Shown: positions 14,170 to 22,117, counted from the stretch's first letter. The stretch is 22,117 bases of DNA from JBBCJM01 sp037190175 (GCA_037190175.1 JBBCJM010000078.1:1-22117), one strand, 5' to 3'. The notes: a model not told the origin generated them from the sequence alone. Translations and numbers: made by a program.

Positions 14170-14567
14170 TGCAAGCCCTTCAGGTATTCCGCCAGCTGCA
14201 CCAGCCGGATCGGGGTCGGCGTCGGGATGCCGTCGCCGCCGTCATAGGGCACCAGCTCGCCGTCGAGCAGGGGGCCGAAGGCCGGCATCACCTCGGCCCC
14301 GTCGCGCCCGCCGGTATAGCCCCAGATCTGCGCCATCACCCGTGTGGCGGGATAGACCCCCCGGTTGCGGGCGGCGAGGCGGGTGAGATCCGCCGGCCGC
14401 TTCGCCAATTCCCCGGCCACCGGCCCGTCGCCGCGGCCGCCCGGCCCGTGGCAGGCGGCGCAGAAGCTGGCGAAGTCCTCGGCGCCCGAGGGGACCCGCG
14501 CCGGGCCGGGCAGGCAGGCGGCCAGCAGCGCGGCGCCGGCCAGCGTCAGGGGTAGGATCGCGCGCAT
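14166..14567 (-). CDS. Lipoprotein c-type cytochrome
   Basis: A 133-residue preprotein. MRAILPLTLAGAALLAAC is a lipoprotein signal with the lipobox LLAA|C18, so the mature protein should be membrane-anchored facing the periplasm. One c-heme site, C36-AA-C39-H40 in SFCAACHGPGGRGDGP, and M94 in EVMPAFG as the likely sixth ligand make it a class I monoheme cytochrome. The C-terminal LVQLAEYLKGLQ is the usual last helix. The start at 14567 rather than 14624 gives a proper signal and has GGAGG 7-8 bases upstream. It would carry electrons between periplasmic partners; which ones is unknown, and no oxidase or dehydrogenase gene is adjacent. It is downstream of lolD on the same strand. Confidence 0.88.
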   Translation of the reverse strand: MRAILPLTLAGAALLAACLPGPARVPSGAEDFASFCAACHGPGGRGDGPVAGELAKRPADLTRLAARNRGVYPATRVMAQIWGYTGGRDGAEVMPAFGPLLDGELVPYDGGDGIPTPTPIRLVQLAEYLKGLQ

Positions 14568-14625
14568 CGGGCTGCCTCCGGGTTGCTTTGGCCGCACCCT
14601 GTCACCGCGGCCCGCCGCCTGCAAG

Positions 14626-15300
14626 TCACACCACCCGCCCCTCCGCCAGCCGCACGATGCGGTCCATCCGCGCGGCGAGGTCGAGGTTGTGGGTGGCGAT
14701 CAGCGCGGCCAGCCCGGTCTCCCGCACCAGCGCCATCAGCGCCGCGAAGACCTGTTCCGAGGTCGCGGGGTCGAGGTTGCCGGTGGGCTCGTCGGCCAGC
14801 AGCACCTCCGGCCCGTTGGCCAGCCCCCGGCAGAAGGCCACCCGCTGCTGCTGCCCGCCCGACAGCTCCGCCGGCCGGTGGGTGGCGCGGTCGGCCACCC
14901 CCACCGCCTCCAGCAGCCGGCGTGCCCGCGCCTCGGCCTGCGCCCGGCCCGTGCCCGCGGCCAGCTGCGGCAGCACCACGTTCTCCAGCGCGGTGAACTC
15001 GGGCAGCAGGTGGTGGAACTGGTAGACGAAGCCCACCTTCGACCGCCGCGCCTCGGTCCGCCTTGCGTCCGACAGCCCGGTCATGTCCTGCCCGCCGATC
15101 GCCACCCGCCCCGAGTCGGCGGTGTCCAGCAGCCCCGCGATGTGCAAAAGCGTGGATTTGCCGGCGCCCGAGGGGGCGACCAGCGCCACCACCTCGCCGC
15201 GCGCCACGCTCAGGTCCACGCCGCGCAGCACCACCACCTCGGAGGGTTGGCCGCGGTTGTAGGCCTTGGCGATGCCGGAAAGCCCCAGCGCCTCACTCAT
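14626..15300 (-). CDS. lolD: Lipoprotein-releasing system ATP-binding protein LolD
   Basis: A 224-residue ABC ATPase. Walker A is APSGAGKST (42-50), the Q-loop is VYQFHHLLPEFTALENV, the signature is LSGGQQQR (147-153) and Walker B is LLADEP (167-172), followed by the switch ATHNLDLA. The FHHLLPEF segment and size fit LolD, which powers release of outer-membrane lipoproteins from the inner membrane to LolA. Its start overlaps the lolC end by 8 bases (15293-15300), a conserved arrangement that makes the assignment firm over other MacB-type ATPases. The cytochrome c gene follows 58 bases downstream. Confidence 0.93.
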   Translation of the reverse strand: MSEALGLSGIAKAYNRGQPSEVVVLRGVDLSVARGEVVALVAPSGAGKSTLLHIAGLLDTADSGRVAIGGQDMTGLSDARRTEARRSKVGFVYQFHHLLPEFTALENVVLPQLAAGTGRAQAEARARRLLEAVGVADRATHRPAELSGGQQQRVAFCRGLANGPEVLLADEPTGNLDPATSEQVFAALMALVRETGLAALIATHNLDLAARMDRIVRLAEGRVV

Positions 15301-16567
15301 AGCGCAGCGCCTCCACCGGGTTCATCCGCGCCGCGCGGCGGGCGGGGAAGATGGTGACGACGAAGGAGAGCCCCAGCGACAGCGCCACCGCCGAGACCAC
15401 GTCCTGCACCCGCAGCAAGGCCGGCAGCGCGTAGATGCCGCGGATCGAGGGGTCCCAGGCCTGCCCGCCCGACATCCAGTTGATCGCCGAGAACACCGTG
15501 TCGATGTGGATGGCGAAGAGGCAGCCCAGGCCCACCCCCAGCGCGGTGCCCACCACCCCGGTCGAGGCGCCGCAGAGGAAGAAGATCCGCAGGATCGACC
15601 CCTCGGTCAGCCCCATGGTGCGCAGGATGCCGATGTCGCGGCCCTTGTTCTTCACCAGCATGATCAGGCCCGAGACGATGTTCAGCGTGGCGATCAGCAC
15701 CAGCACCGACATGATGACGAACATCACGTTGTCCTCGATGTCGAGCGCGCGCAGGAAGGCGCCGGCGCTGTCGCGCCAGGTCCAGAGATAGGCGTTCTCG
15801 CCCCCCGCGCGCAGCAGGGCGGCGGTGTGGCGCTCGATCTGCTCGGGGTCGGTCACGCTCACCTGCACCTCGTCGGCCAGCCCCTCGCGGTTGAGGTAGC
15901 CCTGCGCCTCGGCCAGCGGCAGGTAGACCCGGGTGCGGTCGATGTCCCAGCGGCCGACCGAGAAGACATGGACCACCTCGTAGCTGTTCACCCGCGGCGA
16001 GGTGCCGAAGGCGGTGCGGGCGCCGTCGGGCGAGATCAGCCGGATGCGGTCGCCGACCGTCACCCCCAGTTCCTGCGCCACGCCCTGGCCGATGGCGATG
16101 CCTTCCTCCAGCCGGGCAAGCTCGCCCCCGTCGGCGATGCGCGGGATGGCCGCGATGTCCTCGGCCCGCATCCCGTAGATCTCGACCCCGGCGTTGCGGC
16201 CGTTGGCATTGGCCATCACCTGCCCCCTGACCACCGGCGCGGCGCTGGTGACCCCGGGCAGGGCGCGCAGCCTTTCGGTCACCGCCTCGTAATCGGCAAA
16301 GCCGCGCAGGGTGCGGCCGTCCGCATCCACATGGCTGCCGCCGATCACCGAGACATGGGCATTGGCGCCCAGGATGGTGTCCACGAACTCGGCCCGGAAC
16401 CCGGCGCGCACCGACAGCGTGGCGATGAGCGCGAAGACGGCAAGGGTGATGCCCAGCAGGCTGATCACCGTCATGGTGCTGACCCCGCCCTGCGCCCGGC
16501 TGGCGCGCAGATAGCGCCAGGCGATCATCCATTCGAAGGCGGCGAAGGGGGGCGGGGTGCGGCTCAT
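15293..16567 (-). CDS. Lipoprotein-releasing ABC permease LolC/LolE family
   Basis: A 424-residue inner-membrane protein. The N-terminus FEWMIAWRYLRASRAQGGVSTMTVISLLGI leads into the first helix (parts: EWMIAWRYL, STMTVISLLGITLAV). A large periplasmic domain (about 55-270) follows, then three helices ending with FPARRAARMNPVEALRYE. The ILRTMGLTEGSILRIFFLCG coupling segment is typical of LolC/E. Alphaproteobacteria often have one such permease, which probably forms a homodimer, so I do not choose between lolC and lolE. The start at 16567 (MSRTPPPFAAFEW) is chosen on family N-termini; the longer form to 16708 has an atypical proline-rich leader. It overlaps lolD, and a foreign-strand gene separates it from proS. 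Confidence 0.92.
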   Translation of the reverse strand: MSRTPPPFAAFEWMIAWRYLRASRAQGGVSTMTVISLLGITLAVFALIATLSVRAGFRAEFVDTILGANAHVSVIGGSHVDADGRTLRGFADYEAVTERLRALPGVTSAAPVVRGQVMANANGRNAGVEIYGMRAEDIAAIPRIADGGELARLEEGIAIGQGVAQELGVTVGDRIRLISPDGARTAFGTSPRVNSYEVVHVFSVGRWDIDRTRVYLPLAEAQGYLNREGLADEVQVSVTDPEQIERHTAALLRAGGENAYLWTWRDSAGAFLRALDIEDNVMFVIMSVLVLIATLNIVSGLIMLVKNKGRDIGILRTMGLTEGSILRIFFLCGASTGVVGTALGVGLGCLFAIHIDTVFSAINWMSGGQAWDPSIRGIYALPALLRVQDVVSAVALSLGLSFVVTIFPARRAARMNPVEALRYE

Positions 16568-16706
16568 GCCGCCTGTGTGGCCGGGAGGCGCGGCGCGGTC
16601 AACCGGGCAAACCGGCGGCCGTGGCGGCAGGCGCCCTTGGACGCGGGAAACTTCTCCGATAGGTTGCGCCGGGCGAAGTGGCAGATGCCCGAGTGACAGG
16701 ACGAGC

Positions 16707-17570
16707 ATGATCCGGGTCGGCGTTCAGTTCTTCAACAAGCCGGACACGGTCATCGCGACGCTCGATTCGCTCGGCCGTTGCGCCGGCGCGGAGCGGGTTC
16801 ACCTGACCTTGCTGCAGGACGGCATCGAGGGGCACCGGCCGCTTTTCGCCGCCTATGCGCCCCAGCACAGGGCGGCGCGGCAGGCGGTGGAGGAATGGCG
16901 CGCCCGTCACGGCGCGGCCTTCGCCTCGATCGAGATCGTTCCCCAGCCGGTGGGCCGCGGAACCGCGGCGACGGCCCGCATATTGTGTGACCGCCTGGCG
17001 GAGGGTTCGTCCTGGTTCGTGTTTTCCGAGGACGACGTGGTCTATGCCTCCGATGCGCTGGAGTGGTTTGCCGGGGTGATCGAGGATCCCGCCATCTTCA
17101 CGGCGGAGGTCTGGGGGGTCGCGGGGGAATCCAAGTTCTTCGACGCCGGCAACGAGGCCGCACCCGAGGATCTGCGGCGCAGGGCCGTGGCGGTTGCCGC
17201 CCAGGACGGGCTGAAGTCCGCGTATCTGCTCAACCCGGTGATGCCCTCTTCCTGCTTTGCCACCACGCCGGGCCGGTGGAGGATATTCGGCGCCACCCGG
17301 GGCGAGCCCCAGGGGCCGCGCAAGGTCTGCGAGCGGCTGGTCGCCGAGGAGGCGCGCGTGGTCTGGCCGGTCGTCGCCCGTTGCAGCGACATCGGGATGC
17401 ACCACCCCGCCGGGTTCAGCATGACGCTGAAGAAAAGCGCCGAGCGGGTTCCGGGCAAGAACCTGTACCTTCTGTCCGATCAGGTCGAAGGCGCCGCCGG
17501 GCCGCTGCGCCGGGCAAGGGGGACGGAGATCGCCCGGCTGCAGGACTTCAGGCCGCAGAGGGCCGGCTAG
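16707..17570 (+). CDS. Putative GT-A-fold glycosyltransferase
   Basis: A 287-residue protein of no family I can name with certainty. MIRVGVQFFNKPDTVIATLDSL followed by VHLTLLQDG (32-39) looks like the first Rossmann half of a GT-A glycosyltransferase. FVFSEDDVVYASDALEWF (104-121) resembles the metal-binding EDD motif region of GNT-I/GT13-like enzymes, in which an acidic triplet is followed by xxxApDxxxxF. The C-terminal half (MPSSCFATTPGRW, WPVVARCSDIGMHHPAGFSM) is consistent with an acceptor-site half. It is cytosolic, with no signal or membrane span. Its role could be in surface glycan or small-molecule glycosylation. The gene lies antisense between proS and lolC and ends 17 bases from the convergent proS stop. 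AGGACGAG precedes the start. Confidence 0.65.
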   Translation: MIRVGVQFFNKPDTVIATLDSLGRCAGAERVHLTLLQDGIEGHRPLFAAYAPQHRAARQAVEEWRARHGAAFASIEIVPQPVGRGTAATARILCDRLAEGSSWFVFSEDDVVYASDALEWFAGVIEDPAIFTAEVWGVAGESKFFDAGNEAAPEDLRRRAVAVAAQDGLKSAYLLNPVMPSSCFATTPGRWRIFGATRGEPQGPRKVCERLVAEEARVVWPVVARCSDIGMHHPAGFSMTLKKSAERVPGKNLYLLSDQVEGAAGPLRRARGTEIARLQDFRPQRAG

Positions 17571-17587
17571 AGGGCCGACACCCGGTT

Positions 17588-18925
17588 TCAGAGCCTGGCA
17601 TAGATCGCCGCCAGCCGCGAGACCGCGGCCTCGGGCGTCATCTCCTCGCTCTCGCCGGTGGCGCGCGAGGTGACTTCCACCTTGCCGGCGGCCAGTCCGC
17701 GCGGGCCGACGGTGATGCGCCAGGGCAGGCCGATCAGGTCCACGGTGGCGAACTTGGCCCCCGCGCGTTCGTCGCGGTCGTCGTAGAGCGCCTCGAGCCC
17801 GTGCTCGGCCAGCCCGCGGTACAGCCCCTCGCAGGCCAGGTCGGTGGAGCCGTCGCCCTGTTTCAGGTTCACGATGCCGACCGGGAAGGGCGTCACCCCC
17901 TCGGGCCAGATGATGCCGCGCTCGTCGTGCGAGGCCTCGATGATCGCGCCCAGCAGCCGCGAGACCCCGATGCCGTGCGAGCCCATGTGCACCGGCACCC
18001 GCTCGCCCTTGTCGTTCACCACCAGCGCGCCCATGGGTTCGGAATACTTGGTGCCGAAATAGAAGATCTGCCCCACCTCGATCCCGCGGCCGACCTTGCG
18101 GTGCGCCTCGGGGACCTTTTCGAACACGGCCGGGTCGTGGGTCTCGTCGGTGCGGGCGTAGAGCGCGGTGAACTCGGCGCAGACCGCCGCCACCTGCTCG
18201 CGGTCGTCGTAGTCGATCTCGCGCGCGCCCAGCTTCAGCCCCGTCACCCGGTCGTCGTAGAACACCTCCGACTCGCCGGTATTGGCCAGCACCAGGAACT
18301 CGTGCGTGTCGTCGCCGCCGATGGGGCCCGAGGCCGCGCGCATCGGGATCGCGGTCAGGCCCATCCGCTCGTAGGTGCGCAGGTAGCTGACCATGTGGCG
18401 GTTGTAGGCGTGCAGCGCGGCGTCCTTGTCGATGTCGAAGTTGTAGCCGTCCTTCATCAGGAACTCGCGCCCCCGCATCACGCCGAAGCGCGGCCGCATC
18501 TCGTCGCGGAACTTCCACTGGATGTGGTAGAGCGTCAGCGGCAGGTCCTTGTAGGAGGACACGTGCGACCGGAAGATGTCGGTGATCATCTCCTCGTTCG
18601 TGGGGCCGTAGAGCATCTCGCGGTCGTGCCGGTCCTTGAAGCGCAGCATCTCGGGGCCATAGGCGTCGTAGCGCCCGGATTCCCGCCAGAGATCCGCCGG
18701 CTGCAGGGTGGGCATCAGCAGGGGGATATGGCCCGCGCGCTGCTGTTCCTCGTGCACGATCGCCTCGATCCGGCGCAGCACCCGGTAGCCCAGCGGCAGC
18801 CAGGAATAGATCCCGGCCGTCTGCTGCTTGATCATGCCCGCGCGCAGCATGTAGCGGTGCGACACGATCTGCGCCTCGGCGGGGTTTTCCTTCAGCACGG
18901 GCAGGAAATAGCGGGACAGGCGCAT
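17588..18925 (-). CDS. proS: Prolyl-tRNA synthetase (short, without editing insertion)
   Basis: A 445-residue class II aminoacyl-tRNA synthetase that charges tRNA-Pro. GPTNEEMITDIF (108-118), motif 2 in LYHIQWKFRDEMRPRFGVMRGREFLMKDGY (key part FRDEMRPRFG) and motif 3 in HMGSHGIGVSRLLGAI are all present, followed by an anticodon-binding domain. E. coli ProS is about 570 residues; the missing part corresponds to the INS editing domain, which alphaproteobacterial ProS enzymes typically lack, so mis-charged Ala-tRNA-Pro must be cleared by a separate ProXp/YbaK-like enzyme not seen here. The start at 18925 (MRLSRYFLPVLKENP) has AGGA about 6 bases upstream and is the family N-terminus; the extension to 19261 is rejected. 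Confidence 0.95.
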   Translation of the reverse strand: MRLSRYFLPVLKENPAEAQIVSHRYMLRAGMIKQQTAGIYSWLPLGYRVLRRIEAIVHEEQQRAGHIPLLMPTLQPADLWRESGRYDAYGPEMLRFKDRHDREMLYGPTNEEMITDIFRSHVSSYKDLPLTLYHIQWKFRDEMRPRFGVMRGREFLMKDGYNFDIDKDAALHAYNRHMVSYLRTYERMGLTAIPMRAASGPIGGDDTHEFLVLANTGESEVFYDDRVTGLKLGAREIDYDDREQVAAVCAEFTALYARTDETHDPAVFEKVPEAHRKVGRGIEVGQIFYFGTKYSEPMGALVVNDKGERVPVHMGSHGIGVSRLLGAIIEASHDERGIIWPEGVTPFPVGIVNLKQGDGSTDLACEGLYRGLAEHGLEALYDDRDERAGAKFATVDLIGLPWRITVGPRGLAAGKVEVTSRATGESEEMTPEAAVSRLAAIYARL

Positions 18926-19106
18926 GTGGTCCTCGGGGCAAGGGGCTCGCGGCCCCGGGCTTAAGCGATCCGCCCTGCGCAGACAAGCGGGCCGGGGTTG
19001 CTCTTCCGGCGCAAGGCCGCCCATCCCCCGCGCCCACGCAGCCGTGAACGCCCTTTCCCGCGGGACCGGCCTATCCTCGCGCGCGTCACGGGGAGAAGGA
19101 TCGCCC

Positions 19107-19931
19107 ATGTTGCGCCTCGTCGCCCTCTTCGCCCTTGCCCTCGCGCCCGGCCTGCCCGCCGCGGCGCAGGACGAGCGGATCCCCAGCCACTGCATCGCGC
19201 TGGCGCAGGGGCCGGAGCGGGTGCAGCGCGCGGGTTTCGGCGATCCCCTGGCGGACAACACCGTGCGGCTGCACTACCTGAACCACGCCTCCTTCCTGAT
19301 CGAGACGCCGCGGGGGCTGACCGCGGTCACCGACTACACCGGCCATGTCGGGGCAAGCGACCACGTGCCCGACATCGTGACGATGAACAACGCGCATTCC
19401 ACCCACTGGACCCCGTACCCCGACCCGCGCATCCCGCATGTCCTGCAGGGCTGGGGCGACACGGAAGGGCCGGCCGAGCACCGGCTGGATCTGGGCGAGA
19501 TGCTGGTGCGCAACGTGCCGACCGACGTGCGCAGCGGCTGGGGCTACGACAGCTATGGCGTGCGGTCGGACGGCAACTCGATCTTCATCTTCGAGGTGGC
19601 CGGGCTCTGCATCGGCCATCTGGGCCACCTGCACCACATCCCCGACGAGGCGCAATACGCCACCATCGGCCGGCTGGACGTGGTGATGGTGCCGGTGGAC
19701 GGCGGCTATACGCTGGACCTCAACTCAATGATGCAGGTGGTGCAGCGGTTCCGCTCCTCGGTCGTCATCCCGATGCACTGGTTCTCGGGCGCCTCGCTGG
19801 AGCGGTTCCTGCGCGAGATGGAGCGCGAGTTCGACGTGGTGCGGATGGAGCAGCCCGACATCGAGCTGGGCCTGCACAAGCTGCCGGGGCGGCCGACCAT
19901 CCTGGTGCTGCGGCCGGAGTGGCTGAACTGA
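19107..19931 (+). CDS. Secreted metallo-beta-lactamase-fold (UlaG-like) protein
   Basis: A 274-residue preprotein. MLRLVALFALALAPGLPAAAQD is a Sec signal, so the protein acts in the periplasm. The mature part has the UlaG-like beginning VRLHYLNHASFLIET (H60). Where most members have HxHxDH this one has TMNNAHSTHWT (H97, H100). Later candidates for metal binding are IGHLGHLHHIPD (H171, H174, H176, H177), the aspartate in VPVDGGYTLD (D198) and PMHWFSG (H224). It is therefore a divergent MBL-fold hydrolase, possibly with an altered metal site; the substrate is unknown. GGAGAAGGA precedes the start. It is divergent from proS and lies 37 bases upstream of the FAD dehydrogenase, so the two may be co-transcribed. 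Confidence 0.82.
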   Translation: MLRLVALFALALAPGLPAAAQDERIPSHCIALAQGPERVQRAGFGDPLADNTVRLHYLNHASFLIETPRGLTAVTDYTGHVGASDHVPDIVTMNNAHSTHWTPYPDPRIPHVLQGWGDTEGPAEHRLDLGEMLVRNVPTDVRSGWGYDSYGVRSDGNSIFIFEVAGLCIGHLGHLHHIPDEAQYATIGRLDVVMVPVDGGYTLDLNSMMQVVQRFRSSVVIPMHWFSGASLERFLREMEREFDVVRMEQPDIELGLHKLPGRPTILVLRPEWLN

Positions 19932-19968
19932 CCTTGCGCCCGCGCCGGGGCGCGCTAGGGTCGCGGCC

Positions 19969-21381
19969 ATGCTGGAACCCGCCACCCCCGCCTTCGTCGA
20001 GACCCTCGCCCGCCGCCTGCCGCCCGGCATGCTGGGGCAGCCCGAGGTCCGCCACCTGACCGAGCCGCGCGGCAACTGGCAGGGGCAGGCCGCGGTGTTG
20101 GCGCGGCCGCGGCGGGTGGAGGAGGTCTCGACCATCCTCGCCCTTTGCCATGAGGCGCGGGTGGGCGTCGTCCCCTGGGGCGGCGGCACCGGGCTGGTGG
20201 CCGGGCAGGTGATGCCCGAAGGCCCGGCGCCGGTGCTGCTGTCGCTGGAACGGATGGCGGCGGTGCGCGACGTGGACGCGGCCGGCGGCACGATGGTGAT
20301 CGAGGCCGGGGCGACCCTTGCCGCCGCCCGCGCCGCGGCGGAAGGCGTGGGCCGGCTCTTCCCGCTGTCGATCGGCTCGGAGGGCACGGCCAGCCTGGGC
20401 GGGATCCTCTCCACCAATGCCGGGGGGGTGAACGTGCTGCGCTGGGGCAATGCCCGCGACCTCTGCCTGGGGCTGGAGGCGGTGTTCCCGGACGGGACCG
20501 TCTGGAACGGGCTGAAGCGGCTGCGCAAGGACAACACCGGATACGACCTGAGGAACCTGCTGGTGGGGGCGGAGGGCACGCTGGCGGTGATCACCGCGGC
20601 CTGCCTGCGGCTGGTGATGCCGCCGGCCGGGCGGGCGACCGCGCTGGTCGCGGTGCCGGACCCGGCCGCGGCGCTGGCCCTGCTGGCGCTGGCCGAGCGG
20701 CGGCTGGCGGGCCTCGTCTCGGCCTTCGAGCTGATCGGGGGCACGGGCTGGGCCTTCCTGGCCGAGACCATGGGCCTGCGCTGCCCGCTGGAGCCCGCGC
20801 CCGGCTGGTCGGTGCTGGTGGACCTGGGCCTGCCCGCCGGCCTCGACCCCGACGAGGCGATGGCGATGCTCTACGCCGAGGCCGAGGAGGAAGGGCTGGC
20901 GCTGGACGCGGTGATGGCCACCAGCGAGGCGCAAAGGGCGGCGCTCTGGCACCTGCGCGAGACCATCCCCGAGGGCAACCGGCTGATCGGCGCGGTGGCC
21001 AGCCACGACGTGTCGCTGCCGCAGGCCCGGGTGCCGGAGTTCATCGCCGCGGCGGCTCAGGCGGTGGCGGGACTGGGGCCGTTCCGGGTGAACTGCTTCG
21101 GCCATCTGGGCGACGGCAACCTGCATTACAACGTCTTCCCGCCCCGGGGGGGCCGCAAGGCCGACCATCTGGCGGCGCGCGAGGCGGTCACCCGGGCGAT
21201 CCACGATCTGGTCGACGGCTTCGGCGGCTCGGTCAGCGCCGAGCACGGGATCGGCCGGCTGAAGGTCGCCGACCTGGAACGCTACGGCGACCCGGCCAAG
21301 CTGGCCGCGATGCGGGCGATCAAGGCGGCGCTGGACCCGAGGGGGATCCTGAACCCCGGCGCGGTGCTGCGGGTGGGGTGA
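19969..21381 (+). CDS. FAD-linked oxidase, D-lactate / D-2-hydroxyglutarate dehydrogenase type
   Basis: A 470-residue flavoprotein of the VAO/PCMH group (GlcD/DLD/D2HGDH-like). The FAD domain shows PWGGGTGLVAG (69-79), IGSEGTASLGGILSTNAGG (135-153, with GGILSTNAGG as core) and GNARDLCLGLEAVFPDG. The C-terminal substrate domain has CFGHLGDGNLHYNVF (376-390) and SAEHGIGRLK (423-432), whose H379, H386 and E425/H426 are the metal and substrate residues known from D-2-hydroxyacid dehydrogenases. It should oxidise a D-2-hydroxy acid and pass electrons to quinone, cytochrome c or ETF. Single-subunit length favours D-lactate or D-2-hydroxyglutarate over the glycolate oxidase complex GlcDEF. The ribosome site is weak (AGGG). 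A palindrome follows the stop. Confidence 0.9.
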   Translation: MLEPATPAFVETLARRLPPGMLGQPEVRHLTEPRGNWQGQAAVLARPRRVEEVSTILALCHEARVGVVPWGGGTGLVAGQVMPEGPAPVLLSLERMAAVRDVDAAGGTMVIEAGATLAAARAAAEGVGRLFPLSIGSEGTASLGGILSTNAGGVNVLRWGNARDLCLGLEAVFPDGTVWNGLKRLRKDNTGYDLRNLLVGAEGTLAVITAACLRLVMPPAGRATALVAVPDPAAALALLALAERRLAGLVSAFELIGGTGWAFLAETMGLRCPLEPAPGWSVLVDLGLPAGLDPDEAMAMLYAEAEEEGLALDAVMATSEAQRAALWHLRETIPEGNRLIGAVASHDVSLPQARVPEFIAAAAQAVAGLGPFRVNCFGHLGDGNLHYNVFPPRGGRKADHLAAREAVTRAIHDLVDGFGGSVSAEHGIGRLKVADLERYGDPAKLAAMRAIKAALDPRGILNPGAVLRVG

Positions 21382-21400
21382 GGGTTGAGAGGCCGGCCGG

Positions 21401-21423
21401 TAAGGTGGGCAATATTGCCCACC
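21401..21423. repeat. Palindrome copy 5 after the FAD dehydrogenase
   Basis: TAA followed by the perfect 20-base palindrome GGTGGGCAATATTGCCCACC at 21404-21423. It lies 22 bases past the dehydrogenase stop in the convergent gap with infC. It shares the short TA(A/G)GG lead and full dyad symmetry with the copies near 7058-7132 and 14107-14169. It may serve as the dehydrogenase 3' end. Confidence 0.65.
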
Positions 21424-21430
21424 CCACCCC

Positions 21431-21466
21431 CAAAAGCGAAGGGGCGCGCGGAACCCCGCGCGCCCC
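21431..21466 (-). terminator. Probable intrinsic terminator of infC
   Basis: On the minus strand a perfect 11-bp stem GGGGCGCGCGG / CCGCGCGCCCC with a four-base loop (21466-21441) is followed by TTCGCTTTTG (21440-21431). It starts 20 bases after the infC stop. This is the best stem-plus-T-tail in the window, and it implies infC ends here rather than reading into rpmI-rplT. Confidence 0.7.
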
Positions 21467-21486
21467 GCAAAGCCCGGCATCGCCCG

Positions 21487-22026
<540 letters not shown>

Positions 22027-22065
22027 GGCTGTGGTCCTTCTGTGGTGGCGATTTTTCAGGCGCGG

Positions 22066-22094
22066 AACATAAGGCGACGGGGGCGCGGCTTCAA
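22066..22094 (-). promoter_or_regulatory. Candidate sigma-70 promoter of infC
   Basis: On the minus strand TTGAAG (22094-22089) and TATGTT (22071-22066) are separated by exactly 17 bases, each with 4 of 6 consensus matches. A start near 22058 would leave a leader of about 30 bases, AT-rich (CTGAAAAATCG), leading to the AGAAGGA ribosome site. Plausible position for infC. Confidence 0.5.
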
Positions 22095-22117
22095 CTGCTA
22101 TCCGAGGGGGCGGGCAC

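Overview
This window is from a very GC-rich alphaproteobacterium, most likely Rhodobacteraceae/Paracoccaceae (Rhodobacter/Rhodovulum/Paracoccus-like). That reading rests on family content and style: an hsp20-DUF1150 pair, a YdcH-type DUF465 protein, a short ProS without the editing insertion, an FNR-type box in front of a di-heme cytochrome c peroxidase, and small GTAGGG-type palindromes at gene ends. I cannot fix the genus from sequence alone. Almost all of the window is ordinary chromosomal housekeeping DNA. I see no phage, insertion sequence, CRISPR array, tRNA or rRNA.

Layout. 1-1025 (minus): start of purK, purE (ATGA overlap), a repeat-rich gap, and a DUF465 gene. 1154-2455 (plus): heat-shock-like promoter, hsp20, DUF1150, cytochrome b561. 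2474-4844: a minus-strand peroxiredoxin-fold/2OG-Fe(II) oxygenase fusion, divergent from a periplasmic cytochrome c peroxidase (ccpA) with a near-perfect FNR box between them. 5024-7132: trxB (minus), an unlisted 47-residue lipoprotein, and the biotin transporter bioY. 7138-10548: purF (minus), divergent from an Anbu proteasome-like peptidase gene that overlaps a D-2-hydroxyacid dehydrogenase gene. 10556-14567: ABC-F ATPase yheS (minus), M20 amidohydrolase plus YdcZ/DUF606 membrane protein (plus), and a lipoprotein cytochrome c (minus). 14626-18925: lolD-lolC and proS (minus), with a plus-strand GT-A-like glycosyltransferase gene lying between proS and lolC. 19107-21381 (plus): a secreted metallo-beta-lactamase-fold protein and a D-lactate/D-2-hydroxyglutarate-type FAD dehydrogenase. 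21487-22094 (minus): infC with its promoter.

How the genes fit together. purK/purE/purF belong to purine synthesis. ccpA, trxB and possibly the Prx-P4H fusion handle peroxide, thiol and oxygen chemistry. lolCD exports outer-membrane lipoproteins, and two lipoprotein genes in this window encode possible substrates. infC and proS serve translation, and yheS is a ribosome-associated ABC-F.

Most notable points: (1) infC appears to begin with the non-canonical codon ATA, with a good Shine-Dalgarno and no ATG/GTG/TTG at the right place; (2) the peroxiredoxin-like domain fused to a prolyl-4-hydroxylase-like domain has no peroxidatic cysteine; (3) a family of short perfect palindromes occurs at gene ends, and three genes take their TAG stop codon from the repeat edge or from a TAGGG next to it; (4) an orphan Anbu gene overlaps a 2-hydroxyacid dehydrogenase gene; (5) a glycosyltransferase gene interrupts proS-lolCD. 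I did not find a convincing wholly new multi-gene system.
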